This document shows, piece after piece, positions 28,741 to 40,859 of a stretch of 64,000 bases of DNA; within the stretch, counting starts at the first letter, position 1, and each line of letters starts with the position of its first letter. Both the position numbers and the translations under genes were made by a program. Source of the stretch: Viscum album. Its lineage: Eukaryota > Streptophyta > Magnoliopsida > Santalales > Viscaceae. The notes beneath the pieces were generated by a model. It ran no database searches. It was not told the DNA's origin and saw nothing but the letters and a program-made list of their open reading frames with translations. The DNA lies in NCBI GenBank assembly GCA_963277665.1, contig OY728165.1, forward strand, positions 1,757,920,772 through 1,757,984,771, given 5' to 3'.

Positions 28741-29019
28741 GGAAAAAACAAATCATATATCTTAAATTATTCAAATATAATGAAATGGGGAATTAATAAA
28801 ATAAATATCATATTCATAATAGGAATATACCAGAGATGAGTCCAAGGTGAGATCTAAAAGCTAATATGAACATAACTGTGGTGGGTGAAGATCCAAATTA
28901 TATAGTTGAATGTGCATTAAAAATTACTTCAAATTTTGAAAATGATTTATTTGATTTAATTTCATAGCATTCCCTTATATATTCCCAGTTTTTAATGATA
29001 ATTTGACATTTAAAATTTA

Positions 29020-29220
29020 ATATTACTATATTTTTTTCATTCTAAACTCTCAGGAGATTTATAATTCCTATAAAGACTTTTCAGTCTATCCTCCTTCTAA
29101 CACATAAATGTCCTTTCCTTCTGAACATATCATCATACCTATGGTTGACTGTGATATCATTCTAAGTACGAATTGGATATCAAATTATGATGTGAAAATA
29201 TATTGTAAAAAGAAATAATA
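29020..29220 (+). pseudogene. Aspartic protease C-terminal fragment (gypsy A)
   Basis: 29141-29210 reads MVDCDIILSTNWISNYDVKI, matching the plant gypsy protease end 'M.DFDVILGMDWLS.Y.A.I'. The catalytic D-T/S-G triad upstream could not be recognised. Protease would cut the Gag-Pol precursor. Confidence 0.75.
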
Positions 29221-29429
29221 TACAATTTTTTGTAATGATGTATAATTCCTTATAATTAGACAAGAAACCTAACAATTTAATTCTTATATAAATCTTCCCC
29301 CTGTTGGTCTATGGAATGCAATTTGTGGTCGGGGAGATAAAACAATATCTATTAGTGAGGAATGAAATATTCAAAATGGTGATATATATATTTTGATATA
29401 ATAAATTTATATGTTTTCATAGGATTTAC

Positions 29430-30130
29430 GTGGACATCTTCAAGAGTGGGAAGTTAATATCTTTATTTATTTAATTCCTGGTGAAATACCTATATCAATG
29501 TCTCCCTATATAATCTCCACTAAAAAATTAGTAGAGCTGAATAAATAACTAAAATATTTGAGTATGAATGGAATTATTATCCCTTGCGACTCTCTATAGG
29601 GATCCCTTATTCTCTTTGTCAATAAGAAAGATATATCCCAAACGATATGCATTGATCATAGATAAATTAATTCTATAACAATAAATAATAAGAATCTATT
29701 GCCTCACATTGAAGATCTATTTGATCAACATAATGGAAATATATATTTTTCAAATATTTACCTTATATGTGGATATCGCTAATTGAATGTGATAAATGAT
29801 GATATTATGAGGTAAACATTTCATAATAGTTATGGACATTATGAGTTTACATTAATGCAATTTGGACTAACTAATGAACACTTTTTTTCATAGATCTAGT
29901 GATAAGTGTTTTCAAGGAATATCTTTTTTATTTTTATAGTATGTATTTATGACATCTTGATATATTCAAATATATATGGGGAACATGATAACCCCTTAAG
30001 GGGTATTTTGGAGACTATTCTAAGTGACGAGTTATAAAGATTGTTTAATAAATGTGAATTCTAGATTCAAATATATTATCTTCATGGAAACATTTTCTCT
30101 AAGGATGGAATCTTTGTTGATGCTATAAAG
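29430..30130 (+). pseudogene. Reverse transcriptase (gypsy A), inactive
   Basis: 29445-29735 carries the fingers: IPGEIPISMSPYIISTKKL, then GSLILFVNKKD, ICIDHR, and NKNLLPHIEDLFDQ, each matching the Tekay consensus. At 29820-29880 comes NSYGHYEFTLMQFGLTN, the palm. The catalytic box near 29945 reads CIYDILIYS where the family has FIDDILIYS, so the first of the two adjacent aspartates has become tyrosine. CEF and FSKDGIFVD follow near 30060-30125. In-frame stops and a shift near 29760-29820 break the frame. It could not polymerise DNA as it stands. Confidence 0.88.
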
Positions 30131-30189
30131 ACAAAGGAAATCTATGAAATGCTTAATCCAATTAAAATAACCATGTTATGTAGTTTTAT

Positions 30190-30620
30190 AGTCTATTGGG
30201 ATTGAATCAGAAATTCATACAAAATTTTTCCCAATTGGCTAACATGGTAACCAAAATCAAACATAAAGGGGTTATGATCCTAGGGAAAAAATAATATATA
30301 TAATGTTTTGAATAATTGAAATGAATATTATTTAATACTCCCATTTTTACTATTACTTATTAAAATGAGGGGATTATGATATACAATGACGCATCATATA
30401 ATGGACTGGGTTTTCCCTATTTCACAAGGATAAATTTATTGCTTATTAATCAAGGATGTAGAATAATAATGAAAAAAATTATCCAACTCAGAGAATTTAC
30501 TCAACATGAGGCAATGTAGATGGATTTATTTTTTCATAGACTATGATTTTTCAATATAAAACCCCACATAAATGGAAAATAAGGTAGAAAATGCATTAAT
30601 AAAGAGAAATCATGGGCATC
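30190..30620 (+). pseudogene. RNase H (gypsy A)
   Basis: Near 30375 VIYNDASYNGLGF matches 'VIYSDASxKGLGC', the first RNase H aspartate block. Near 30510-30600 WIYFFIDYDFSI and KVENALIKRNHG match 'WLEL.KDYD..I' and 'KANVVADALSRK', the end of the domain. The middle is degraded. Confidence 0.82.
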
Positions 30621-30819
30621 TGACCAAAATGATAATTGAGAGAGATCATATCTTCATAGATAAATTAATTTATTATATGGGAACTGTTAAGGATGTGTAA
30701 ATACCATTTCTATTTCATATTATTGATAAAGTTTCTTATTAGATATCATAAAAGCCCTAATATGATGGTTGTATCTATAAAATGAAAATTAAATTTATTA
30801 GGGGTGGATAATTGGATGA

Positions 30820-31760
30820 CATTTTCAATGAGGATGGAGTTATTAAATTTTGAAAGATGATATGTGTTCCATCAGTAACTGATATAATAATATAACTATT
30901 AGATAATTCTCATAGAATAAATTTTTCTCTAAACCCATGTAGTAAAAATATTTATAGAGATATGAATGAACTATTTTTAGGGGGATATCATGAAGGAAAA
31001 AATTCACGACTCTGTGTCAAGGTGTCTTATTTATTAACACGTAAAATCTAAGAGAAATCATCCCAGAGGACTCATACAACCAATACCAACTCCTATATGG
31101 AAGTGGGATGAAATTATGATGGTCTTTTTCATAGGACTACCAAGGAACCCCTGATGGAATTATGCAATATGGGTAATTGTTGATCATTTTAAAAATAGAA
31201 AAATTTACATTATGTAATAGAAGATTTACCACTTGAGTACCTATAAATACTATATAATAATGATGTTGTAAGTCATCATGGTAAAACACTCTCAATTGTG
31301 TCTGATCAAGATCCCTAATTTACATAAGAATTCTTGAAGAATATTTAGAAGACTTTGGATACCAAGATTCATATGAGTACTGCTTATCACCACAAACAGA
31401 TGGATATTCTGCAAGGACTATTCAAACATTGTAAGACTTGTTGAGATAATTATTACATAACTCACAGGGCTTGATGGATCAGTACATATATTCTGTGGAA
31501 TTTTACTACAACAATAGTTTCCATTCTAGTATTCATGTGGCACCATAAAATTAATTATTTAGAAATATGTGTCAACCTCCAACTATTAGGGTTGAATTTG
31601 GTGAGAGGAAAATTATAGGCCCAAAACATATTAATGATATAATGAAGAATGAAAAGAAAATTCATGCCAATATTAAAGAATCCCAATGTAGGAAAAATAT
31701 TTATACTAATAACAAGAGAATGTATTTAGAATTTCTTGTGTGATATCATGAAATTTTAAA
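30820..31760 (+). pseudogene. Integrase (gypsy A), inactive
   Basis: 30855-31030 has the zinc-binding H2C2 region (MICVPSVTDI, then NSHRINFSLNPCSKNIYRDM). Near 31095 PIWKWDEIMMVFFIGLPRNP matches 'P.WKWD.I.MDFV.GLPR' with the first catalytic Asp replaced by Val. Near 31285 LSIVSDQDP keeps the second Asp. The block with the third catalytic residue (family 'QSERTIQT') is frameshifted near 31390-31430 and its Glu is lost. 31560-31742 is open for about 60 codons and matches the 'GERK..GPE' C-terminal part. The enzyme would insert element cDNA into chromosomes. Confidence 0.87.
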
Positions 31761-31889
31761 TGTAGCTCCCTAAAATGGTGTCTTATGGATTGGTAAGAAA
31801 GGTAAAATCTCCCCTAGGTAAATCAATTAATATGAAATTCTAGAACGAATTTGAGCAGTAACTTACCATACACTGATTCATCCATGTCT

Positions 31890-32175
31890 ATCTAATGTTC
31901 ATGATGTGTTCCATGTATCATTGTTAAATAAATACATTCCAGTCCAAAATCATGTACTCCCCTATGATGAAATAGAACTAGAACCTAATTTATCTTACTG
32001 TGAAGAGCCTATAGAGAAATCTTCTACTAAAGAGCAAGTATTGAGTAATTCGGTTACACGAATGGTAATGTTTATTTGGTGGAACTATAAAATGGAGGAA
32101 TCAACATGGGAACCTAAGGAGGGTATGAAGAAGAACCACCCAAATATTTTAAGTGGAAAAATAAAAAAAATCTAG
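31890..32175 (+). pseudogene. Chromodomain end of gypsy A integrase, still open
   Basis: An uninterrupted 89-codon frame. It begins at the conserved block DVFHVSLLNKYIP, runs through DEIELEPNLSYCEEPIE, and ends with the chromodomain core (VMFIWWNYKMEESTWEPKEG). Chromodomains of this type steer integration toward marked heterochromatin. The aromatic W-W-Y and E-E-x-T-W-E signature is kept although the rest of pol is dead. There is no sign of its own promoter, so survival by chance is the simplest view. Confidence 0.88.
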
Positions 32176-32190
32176 GATGATTTTTATGAA

Positions 32191-32201
32191 TGTGGGAAGA
32201 A
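32191..32201 (+). other. Polypurine tract remnant of gypsy A
   Basis: tgtgggaagaa immediately before the 3' LTR; purine-rich as expected for the plus-strand primer. Confidence 0.6.
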
Positions 32202-35200
32202 TATAACACCCCAAGACATTATGGTGTGTTTATTCTTAAAGAATTTCAAATCATTAGATAATCTATAATGTACGCAACACAGAGTCTCTAGGAATCAACA
32301 ATTTATTAATATAACAGTTATAACCTAGAAATTAAAAAAAAATATTCCACTATTATGTTTTGAATTTCTAAAAATGGACATACATAGCTGTATTCCGTAA
32401 GATATTTAGTGTTTTGTAGGATCAATTATTTTTGTGAATTGTTACTTAAATTTATGATTAGTAATGTTACCCTTATTTATAGAGAATTAATTCTTTGAAT
32501 ATTAATGTTAACCTTAATAATAGCAACATGACTAATGAATGTATAAATTAAATATAGGCACCCTATAAATGAAGGTTAATATTTTAAAAATGAATAAATA
32601 AGGGTTGGTTTTTTGTCAATAATAAATATTTAATAATAATTTTATAATAATTAATTTTTTAAAAAGATAATTAAATTTTATAAAATTTATTCTAAAATCA
32701 ATATTTTCCCTTATTATGTTTTTAGGACAATTTAATGGTAACTTAGATAATTTTTTAATGTGGTATAAAATCAGTTCTAATTTAAAAATTTGTATTCTTT
32801 AAGTAAAAAATAATTTTAATTAAAAATTATATTTAACGTATTTAAAAAACTGATTTCATAATATTGAGTTTATTATAAAATTATACATGTTGAAAAATTA
32901 TTATGGAAAATTTTTGTGATTTTTCTAAGATAACTAATTTTTTGGTGAATAATATAATATTGTAATTTATAGTAAAAATACAATTACATGTTAAGTACAA
33001 TATCATTTGCATCATGGATGATGAAAGCAATAATTATTTTTAAGTAACATTCTCCCATTTATGTATTTAGTAAAAATAATCAATTCAATTTCTTGTCTTG
33101 AGAAAAATAATAAAATATTGAATAAATTATTGAAAAATCACCCCGCTCTACCACTATAAAAATCAACCCTCACCCCCTCTTCTTCAAACTCAACTAAGCC
33201 TTAAAGATTCTCAAAATTATACCCAAATTCTCTTCCATAGTCTCTCTCCATGTCCTGAAGATCTATCTATTACAAAAATACCAAAACTAGTCCCTTTAAT
33301 GAGGTTCTCAAGGATGAGTATTCACGATGTAAAATAATTTATGTTTTCTTTTTGTTTCATTCCCTTATCATTATTTTATTATTATATACTCCCCTCCAAT
33401 TTCCAAATGAGTATGATAATTCTAGTATCATCTATATAGTAGAATAATATCATGTTAATGGTGTTTCCATCATCAATATATTTAATCTCTCTCTTTAAAA
33501 AAATGAAATCATCAACTTGTAGTTGGTGACTGACATCCATTATGGACGAAAAATTTTTGTTCTTCAATTTCTCATACATGGCATGTTATGAAATCATTTT
33601 TATAGTTTAACCAGATTATAAAAAATGAATTATCTATTTTTAGTGTTTTTTATCCATTTTATATACATGATATAAAATAATGTAAAAAAACAAGTTCATT
33701 AGGAGATAACAATCCACTAAACTAAAGAAAATTGATAATCACCAAATATATTATATAATGATTCATAATCATACCAGATATGAAATTGTTAAGTATATCC
33801 ATTTAAACTCATTTATTCTCATTAATTTCATATAATTCCAATTCTAGACACTTATACCCATTTTACGAGAATTTCATTACCTGTATAAAAGTAATCCTAT
33901 CACGAAAACCAAGCGACTGAACGACCCTGAGATATAAAATTGTAAATATAAATTATCAATGACCACAAATTAACTTACAAATATTATACTAAATAAAATA
34001 AACTTATATAATTTCATTAAGTTAATAATTAATGGATTTGATATGTTTATGAAATTCATTAACTTAAAATTAGGAACACATTTGGACAAATGGTAATGGG
34101 TTTCTCATCTCACATTTATTTCCATGAGGTTTCCATTTTTTTACACTTATTTATTATATGTTGTTTATATATACTTCCATTTGAAATATAATATCATTTT
34201 TATATTTATATTCATGGTATTCATTAATTCATTTAATTATTAATATTTTTCAGGCCTTCGATTCGACTGATTACAATATGGTAAGTGACTTCGTCCCAAT
34301 TTCCAATTCATTGATAGATACATAGTATTTTGAACCTAACCATTATTATGTGGTGGATCAACTACCCTTTTAGATAATTATACATTTGAAATTTCTTTAT
34401 ATTAAATATGCCTCTTCATTTATCAAGTATATGTTTCCTTTCTTAGAATTATACTATTTTAAAAAAGTTTTTTATTTTGAATGTTTCTTTATCTGTGGAA
34501 ATATTTGTGTATTCATATCCTATACTCATTATAAATATATAAAAAGAATTTTTTTACTGGGATAAATATATATAAAAATTATTTGATCTTGTGGTGAATG
34601 GAGGGGCTCTTTACAAACCCTCAATTCATTGACAGGTCTCATGAGACAAACTAGTTTGTGGAAAACCATTCGAGTTTGTTTCCAAAACATAATCAGATGT
34701 GTATCTGACCACATAAATAAACCATATCAATGGTATAATGGTTCGTGTGACAAATACATTACATCAAAATTTAAAAAATTCACATTATTCATTATTCAGT
34801 TGTTACATTACGTGAGGTTTTTGCTGAGACTAAATCTATGGAAGCACTTTCATTATCATCTTATTGATGGTGTGTGTTTCACTTATTCACAATTATATAT
34901 TAATTAGGTCATATTTATTATGATTAACTAAATATTCTTTCATGGATATGAATCAAGTAACCATTAATGAGAATTTGAGCTCAACGTTTTCATCTAATTT
35001 CCTTTCTCACATTATGAATAAGAGATCAATTATAGACCTTTTCAAGGATGAAGTGTTTTAAAATTTGTTATGTATATGAAATTGTTTTCATTCCACAATG
35101 TAAAATGGGTTCTATATATGTATCTAGTTTATTCAAGACTACTAAATTAATCAATACTTTGGGATTTAATTCCATGTAATCATGATAATGTAACAATATA

Positions 35201-35238
35201 ATGTACTAGCTCTGGGCTTCTAGGGTCGGGGTGTCAGA
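32202..35238 (+). repeat. 3' LTR of gypsy A
   Basis: About 3.04 kb, paired with 24395-27357. Start tataacacccc, TATAAAAA at 33155, palindrome TCTCATGAGA at 34637-34646, end near gggtcggggtgtca at 35223-35236. TATA-to-palindrome distance is 1482 bp, against 1478 bp in the 5' LTR, so the two are collinear. Confidence 0.87.
33137..33215 (+). promoter_or_regulatory. Core promoter of gypsy A 3' LTR
   Basis: aatcaccccgctctaccac then TATAAAAA at 33155-33162, followed by a C/T-rich leader (accctcaccccctcttcttc). Nearly identical to the 5' LTR copy. Confidence 0.75.
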
Positions 35239-35690
35239 AAGATATGTTGGAGAATTAAAATAATTGTAAAAGAAAATCCTCCTAAAATTTATGACTATTA
35301 AGTATTGAACTAAAAAAAATTCATTTTATAAAGACTAAAATTAATATTAACTGTATATGAAACTATTTTCCAAATAGATTCTTGTCTATATACTTGTTCA
35401 AAGGGACCTTCATATCCAGTACCATCATCATGACTATAACCTCGGGGGAGAAATTTATATTTTTTAACTTTTGATAAAAATTCCTCAACCTGGTTTCTAT
35501 ATTACATTTTAGTTCCAATAATGTTGTAGTATTGAGGTCATTCATACAATTCCTAAAAAATAATTCTCTCAAACTGATTCAATTATTAATTCCTATCCGT
35601 TACCTATTATTAAACATGGATTATTTCATCGGGTTTTTAGGTTCTAGATGAGACAATAATGCATGAAATTCAATAGCTTTTTTAAATGTG
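35239..35690 (-). pseudogene. Copia reverse transcriptase, N-terminal half (element G)
   Basis: On the minus strand, near 35660-35640, LSHLEPKNP matches the copia block 'F.S.IEPKN..EA' that precedes RT. An open frame of 69 codons (35572-35363) ends with LDMKVPLNKYIDKNLFGK, equivalent to 'MDVKSAFLNGYLDEEVYV', with its aspartate kept. It stops at the outer border of gypsy A. The rest of the same domain is at 24155-24394, on the other side of A. Confidence 0.78.
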
Positions 35691-36180
35691 TTTCTATTTT
35701 GAGATCCATTATCCACAATAACAGAAATAACATCTAAATTATGGTATTTTTGAGCCAAAAGTGTTCTAGGAATTAATGCAAATATAACATTCATGACCTC
35801 TTCAAGGGAAGTGTATTATTTTTAGAATTTTTGGTGTGTTTTATCATATAGATGAATAACAAGGAAATATTTTTTAATGGTGTTAAGTATATTCTGATAT
35901 AATATTTACCCAAAAGGTCTTCCAATTATGACTTGAGATCTTGTGGTTTTGTCTAATCCCAAGTGACATCGATTAATTCTATAATAAGTATTTATTTTCT
36001 TATTATAGAATATGTTATATATTTTTATGTTTTAATAAAATATAAAAATTCCTTTTTAGTTTTTTAGTTTACCTTTTTTGTATACAATTATTATTGATTA
36101 AATAGTCATTATATCTGAATTCTCTAATTTTATTATCCTTTTGGACTTCTCCCATTATATATTTCATGGGGTGTACTATT
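35691..36180 (-). pseudogene. Copia integrase C-terminal region (element G)
   Basis: Near 36165-36130 the minus strand reads TPHEIYNGRSPKG, the copia 'TPYEIWxGRKP' block that follows the integrase core. Below it the linker to RT is degraded and unreadable in detail. Confidence 0.65.
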
Positions 36181-36439
36181 TAAAATTGTTTTTATTATAA
36201 TCCAATTAATTATATAATATAATGCATTCACATATTCTATCTAAGAATAAAAAATACATCAATATTAAATTAGTATTATCTATATAGTTTCTTAAAGGGT
36301 TCTACTTCTTGTTTCGATAGCCACATTTTTTGAGTTGTTTGCATTGTAGTTAAATTAAGAGTATAGACTTTTTGGGAGCAAAATGAATAAAATTTATTAT
36401 TATAAAATTAATGGACATGGTATTTTATCATTTTTTTAT

Positions 36440-36840
36440 TTTATATATATATATATTAATTTCATATATTAAATCGTCAAATATATCAAAACATGAAGGA
36501 TAATTATATTAGTGGACTTAGAAATCACAGTTGTAAATGTTGAATAGTGATCAACTATCAAAAACACATAAGGATTTCTAAATTGACTTTAAACTATAGA
36601 ATATCTAAAAAATCCACATTAATAAATTCTTATAGCCAAGAGGTAGCGACCACTTTGGTCTCAAATGAATTTATTGGTTTTCCCTTTTTATAGGAATTAT
36701 AAAAAGTTTCTTTTTAGAACACTTTTTTTAGCTCTTTGACGTAAACTTTTCTTATTCACTATTTAATTGAGTTTATATTTTAGTAACAAATTAATATCTT
36801 ACGAAGCCATAATTCTATATTAAATTAAATTAATTAGAGA
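36440..36840 (-). pseudogene. Copia integrase zinc-binding and core fragment (element G)
   Basis: On the minus strand, near 36700, YNSYKKGKPINSFETK matches 'C..C..GKQ....F' with both cysteines lost. It is followed by VVATSWL and EFINVDFLD, matching 'H.DL.GP', where the first catalytic Asp survives. Near 36570 YVFLIVDHYSTFT matches 'YVFVIVDDYSRFTWV' with one Asp changed to His. Stops and small shifts break the frame. Integrase lying upstream of RT marks this as copia, not gypsy. Confidence 0.8.
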
Positions 36841-38520
36841 ACATTTTCTGAAAATAATGAATCGAAAATAACATCATTAAATTTATCATTTATTAATGTT
36901 TTAAAAATAATATCTTGATTATTATAGATTTTTACATGTATTGTTAACAATAACATGATAAAAATCATCACATCATCGGTATATAATATTAAGTACATAT
37001 TTTATACCATAAACAAATAAAACATTATAAAGGAAAACAATTTTAGAGTTATGAATTTTTCCAAGTATTATAATTCTTTTTTCCATTAAAAAGAGATTTG
37101 AAGTTTACACCATCTATTTTCACATTATTATAAAAAATGAGTAGTATCCAATAATATTTATATAACATAAACTATCCTAATACCATATACATTGATAAGA
37201 TACCGCAATGTATTTTTTCATGACAATGTCAACAAATAAATGGTATTGGTAATCAAATTTTCTTATATTTAGAAAATTTAGAAGATAATGTTTGAGAATC
37301 CACATATTTTAACATGTATGTTAATGAATAAATTAATAAATTGTGAAATAATTAAAGTATTAGTCCCAAAATTATTAATATTATTTATAAAACTATAAAT
37401 AACTTAATAATTTCACAGCATGGTCTTATTTTTAGAAATAAGAACAAAATAATTTCTGTACAACTTCCATTACTACCTTGCTTGTTATCAAATACCAATG
37501 TTGAATTTTCATAGTTTTTAACTACCCAATATCATATTAGAGGTATTTAGTATAAAATTATGTTGTTCAAAATAATATTTAAAATTTTTATTTTCCTATT
37601 TCAATTCATTTTAATTTTTTCATATGAGGAAATTCTTACATTTTTCTACAATAATATTACTTTTAGTATTAGGAGATACTACATTAAACTCTTTTAAATT
37701 TTTTACTATTGGTTTAGTTAATTAATAGGATCACTAAGAATATATTTGTACCTAAATATATCATCATTATAAGTTTCATATTATTCTAATAAATTAAAAC
37801 TTTAATAACCATATTTAGCAGTTTTTCCCTCAAATACAAATCCCATAATGAAGAAATTTTGTTTTTCAAATGAATGATATTTTTTTTGAATCACTAGATA
37901 TTTCTACTCAATAGAACCATCATTCCACTATGTCAATAATTTTTTTATCAATAATTTATTTCATAAATATCAGACAATTATCAATGATATAACCCTTTTT
38001 TACTTTTAACATTTAATTTCATCAGTGGGATCATTCTTTTCCAGATATTTCTTCTAATTATACATTTTTTTTATATAAACTATATAATTGTATATTCTAA
38101 ATAAATTTTACATTTATTGAATTTATTAAATTATCTATGAATGTGATCCATATTCATATCATTATCAATGTGTGATTCACTTCCCCTTTAATCATCTTGG
38201 ATTAATTATACTGATTTTGAATTAGTTTTCTGGAATAAAAGAGTTTTCCTTGTTTAGTTAGGAATATCCATTTACTTTAATTATTTATTCCATGTAAAAT
38301 ATTAACAATATAATTAATTATATGATGTGATATTTTTTGATGTCATGTGATTTTATGATGTAAATAGTTGTTTTTTACCATTAATTTTGTATAAATCTCT
38401 TATATCTTAGTTCTTCTTATCTGTTATCCCATGGTTACCCAAGTGATTTAATAATATTATTTATCTCATTGAATCTAGAATTATTTTTTTTATTATCAAA
38501 TGATTCCATCATTAAAGAAT
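36841..38520 (-). pseudogene. Copia gag-protease interval (element G), unreadable
   Basis: By position this should hold the zinc knuckle, the protease and the start of integrase. I could not recognise a knuckle or a protease triad. A/T-rich decay is extreme here. Confidence 0.5.
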
Positions 38521-38900
38521 ACTATTTTTTAATAATTATTCAAGTATATTTAATTATGATTTGATGCATTTTTAAGAGAAATATTGATAATATCCCATAT
38601 TTCAGATGCAGTAACACAAGATGCAATTTAGTAAAATTAATGTTTTAATAATGTATGGAATAAACCGTTAATATTCTTTAAATTTTCATCATATATATAA
38701 TTTTCTTCATCCCTTTAGTCATTTAAAATAGATTTCATTTTACATATTTATGTTTAATAGAATCATGAATAACAAATCATTTTCTTTCTATATATATTTT
38801 AATTTTTATTATATACTAGGCTTATTTTATTCAACTAAAAAAACGAGATTAATGGTATTATAACCTTTGAGTCAAGAATTTATATTAATAGAGTATTAAA
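38521..38900 (-). pseudogene. Copia gag fragment (element G)
   Basis: Near 38630-38570 the minus strand reads SCVTASEIWDIINISLKNAS, matching the copia gag signature 'C.TAKEIWD.L...YEG' (the UBN2-type gag domain). This places gag upstream of integrase on the same strand, completing the copia order. Only this block is readable. Confidence 0.78.
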
Positions 38901-39379
38901 ATAAATGCATAAGAGATCTCTTTATTATGAAATAATAAATTTGGGGGGGAAAATTTTGGAGAAAACTATTTCTATAATAATAGAAATATCTATATTAATA
39001 CATAATAAGAGGGGTGGGGTGAATTTATTTTCTAATACACGATTTTATTATGAAAATTATAATACTGAAATCTTCCAATATATAATACTAGTCCATTTAA
39101 AAATTAATTTATTTTTATATAATTTGGTATATTTGAAATAATATCATAAATAATTTATCAAAACATAATTTAAAAAATTAGAAATTGCGTTAAGCTATTT
39201 CAATTATATAACTAATAGAAATAAAATATTTATATTTCACTTATATATTTAATATAAAAAACTACGTTTTGGAAAAAAATATTTTAAGAAAATTAAGTGA
39301 AAAAAATAAATAATGTAAAAGAAAACCAAAAAAAATTAAATCAAGAGGTTCTTTCTAAGATAAAACATAGTCTTCCCCA
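38901..39379 (-). repeat. 5' LTR fragment of copia G, cut by gypsy D
   Basis: Immediately upstream of gag on the minus strand. The plus strand has aagaggggtggggtgaattt at 39008-39027. In many plant copia elements read in reverse, a very similar 'agaggggggtgaat' lies just inside the LTR border next to the primer site. The border itself is near 38950-39005, not exactly placed. The fragment ends at 39379, where D starts with TGTAACACC. I found no matching 3' LTR copy. Confidence 0.5.
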
Positions 39380-40389
39380 TGTAACACCAAAAGAGAATAT
39401 GAAATATCATTTTTTATAATTTTTACAGATGACTTGTATTACAACAAACACTGAGTTTTATGTAATTTCAATATATTACTATATTTTATATTTAACCGAG
39501 AACATTATACTATAATAGTTAAATATGGATAGTTGAATAGGAATAGTCATTTCTTAAAAAATATGTATAATATATTAATATAAACTAAAAATTTTGATAA
39601 AATATCTTAAATTTTAGTGAAGAAATTATATGCTTTGAATGTACTATTTTGTGAAAATCAATTTTTATTGCATTTTAAAAAAAATATGAAAATTATATTT
39701 CCCAAAATTTATAAAATTTATGTGAAAAAATATACTTCATTTTTTAAATATACATGTGAAAATTATATTTGATTGATTTTTTTAATTTTATAGGATGATT
39801 GATTTTTTGATGAATAATAAAATATATTGAATTTAATTAAAAATTTCTTTTTCAAGTAAAATAATTAAAATGTAAAATAATTTTTTTTAAATATTTAATA
39901 GTAAAAATAATGTATTCATATATTAATTATTAAGACATTAGTCAATCTAATCAATCTCATATTAAATTAGTATTTAAAAAATTTATATAATTACAAAAAA
40001 TTTCACTTTTGAACGGAGTATTTTAATCACATTTGCGAGAGTAATTTTAAGTAACAACATTCCACATATTTGAATGGAATGTGGAAAAATGGATTACATA
40101 TTTGATATCATAAAAAAATATTTTATGATAAAGTAAACTTAAATTTTCACAATAATTAACAATAAAAATTGAGAAAATTAATTATCATAGTAAATGTTAT
40201 AACAGGTTTACAATGGAGTTATTGTAAAATGAAAAGTGGTATATTGAAATATAAACAATTAAAAATCCAATTTTATAGACATATTTTGAGAATATAACAT
40301 ATAATGTATGATAATGACCCATTTTTTATTTTTTTAATGTAAAAAATGTGGGCACACATTATTCTTTTAAAAAATCATATATTTCATCT

Positions 40390-40440
40390 CCCATAATTAT
40401 AAAATCTACCTACATCATCTCCTCTTCAAAATTAAAATAC
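40390..40440 (+). promoter_or_regulatory. Core promoter of gypsy D 5' LTR
   Basis: TATAAAA at 40398-40404 followed by ctacctacatcatctcctct. Same arrangement as in A, with more drift. Confidence 0.6.
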
Positions 40441-40835
40441 TATTTTGTTCAGCCAAAAATTTCCTATATATATTCGTCACATACCTAACTATCCTAGAGG
40501 CCGTAATTTCATTACGATACATTCACAATATGTATTTAGTTATAAACATAATGTTTTTTTCTTGAAGTGGAGTTAAATTATATAACGTGTGTTTTTTATT
40601 TCATTATTTTACAACACCTTAAAATATTATTCATCAATGGTAATATAAATACACATTTTTTTACCACATATTAACATGTTATTATGTTAATTTTAATGAC
40701 CTACAAGAATCAAATTTTCATTGAAATGGTAAACGAAAGTGTTGATCATGTGTAGAGATGACTACCGACTCACGAACCAATGTTTTTTGTATTCCACAAA
40801 CACAACTCAAAGATAAATATAATGACGGATTTATG

Positions 40836-40859
40836 ATATATATATATATATATATATAT
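40836..40859. repeat. (AT)n microsatellite in D 5' LTR
   Basis: Twelve AT units, between the two conserved LTR motifs. The 3' LTR copy has an (AT)n tract too, but placed after the second motif, so the tracts arose independently or moved. Confidence 0.9.

Larger units (their letters stand above)
24395..35238 (+). mobile_element. Ty3/gypsy chromovirus (A), Tekay/Del type, both LTRs
   Basis: An old but structurally complete gypsy element of about 10.8 kb: LTR, gag with zinc knuckle, protease, RT, RNase H, integrase, chromodomain, LTR. Integrase follows RNase H, the gypsy order. The C-terminal chromodomain (FIWWNYKMEESTWEPKEGM) is the Tekay/Del style, and LTRs near 3 kb fit that clade. The LTRs are clearly related but visibly diverged, and the coding region is full of stops. 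It interrupts the RT of copia G: the two RT halves lie on either side. A convincing target duplication was not found (aattt on the left against gaaag or nearby on the right). Confidence 0.87.
20460..39379 (-). mobile_element. Ty1/copia element (G), Sirevirus-like, split by gypsy A
   Basis: Domains read in the copia order on the minus strand, from right to left: LTR remnant, gag, integrase, RT, [gypsy A inserted], rest of RT, RNase H. Copia has integrase before RT, opposite to gypsy, and that is the order seen. The RT box IYVDDINF and the RNase H style (TEHINIKNHIIRN, then EKQLANFF) favour a Sirevirus-like lineage over Tork. The right end is cut by gypsy D within the 5' LTR; the left end is uncertain and is set at the edge of the unidentified ORF. 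The element is heavily decayed, with many stops and shifts. It is the oldest layer of the nest on the right. Confidence 0.75.

Noticed and set aside
35234..35245. Target duplication of gypsy A
   Set aside because: No pentamer right of 35236 matches aattt at 24390-24394 well enough; the borders are decayed, so none is claimed.
38905..39141. 78-codon plus-strand ORF
   Set aside because: It runs across the gag/LTR border of minus-strand copia G and has no protein similarity that I recognise.
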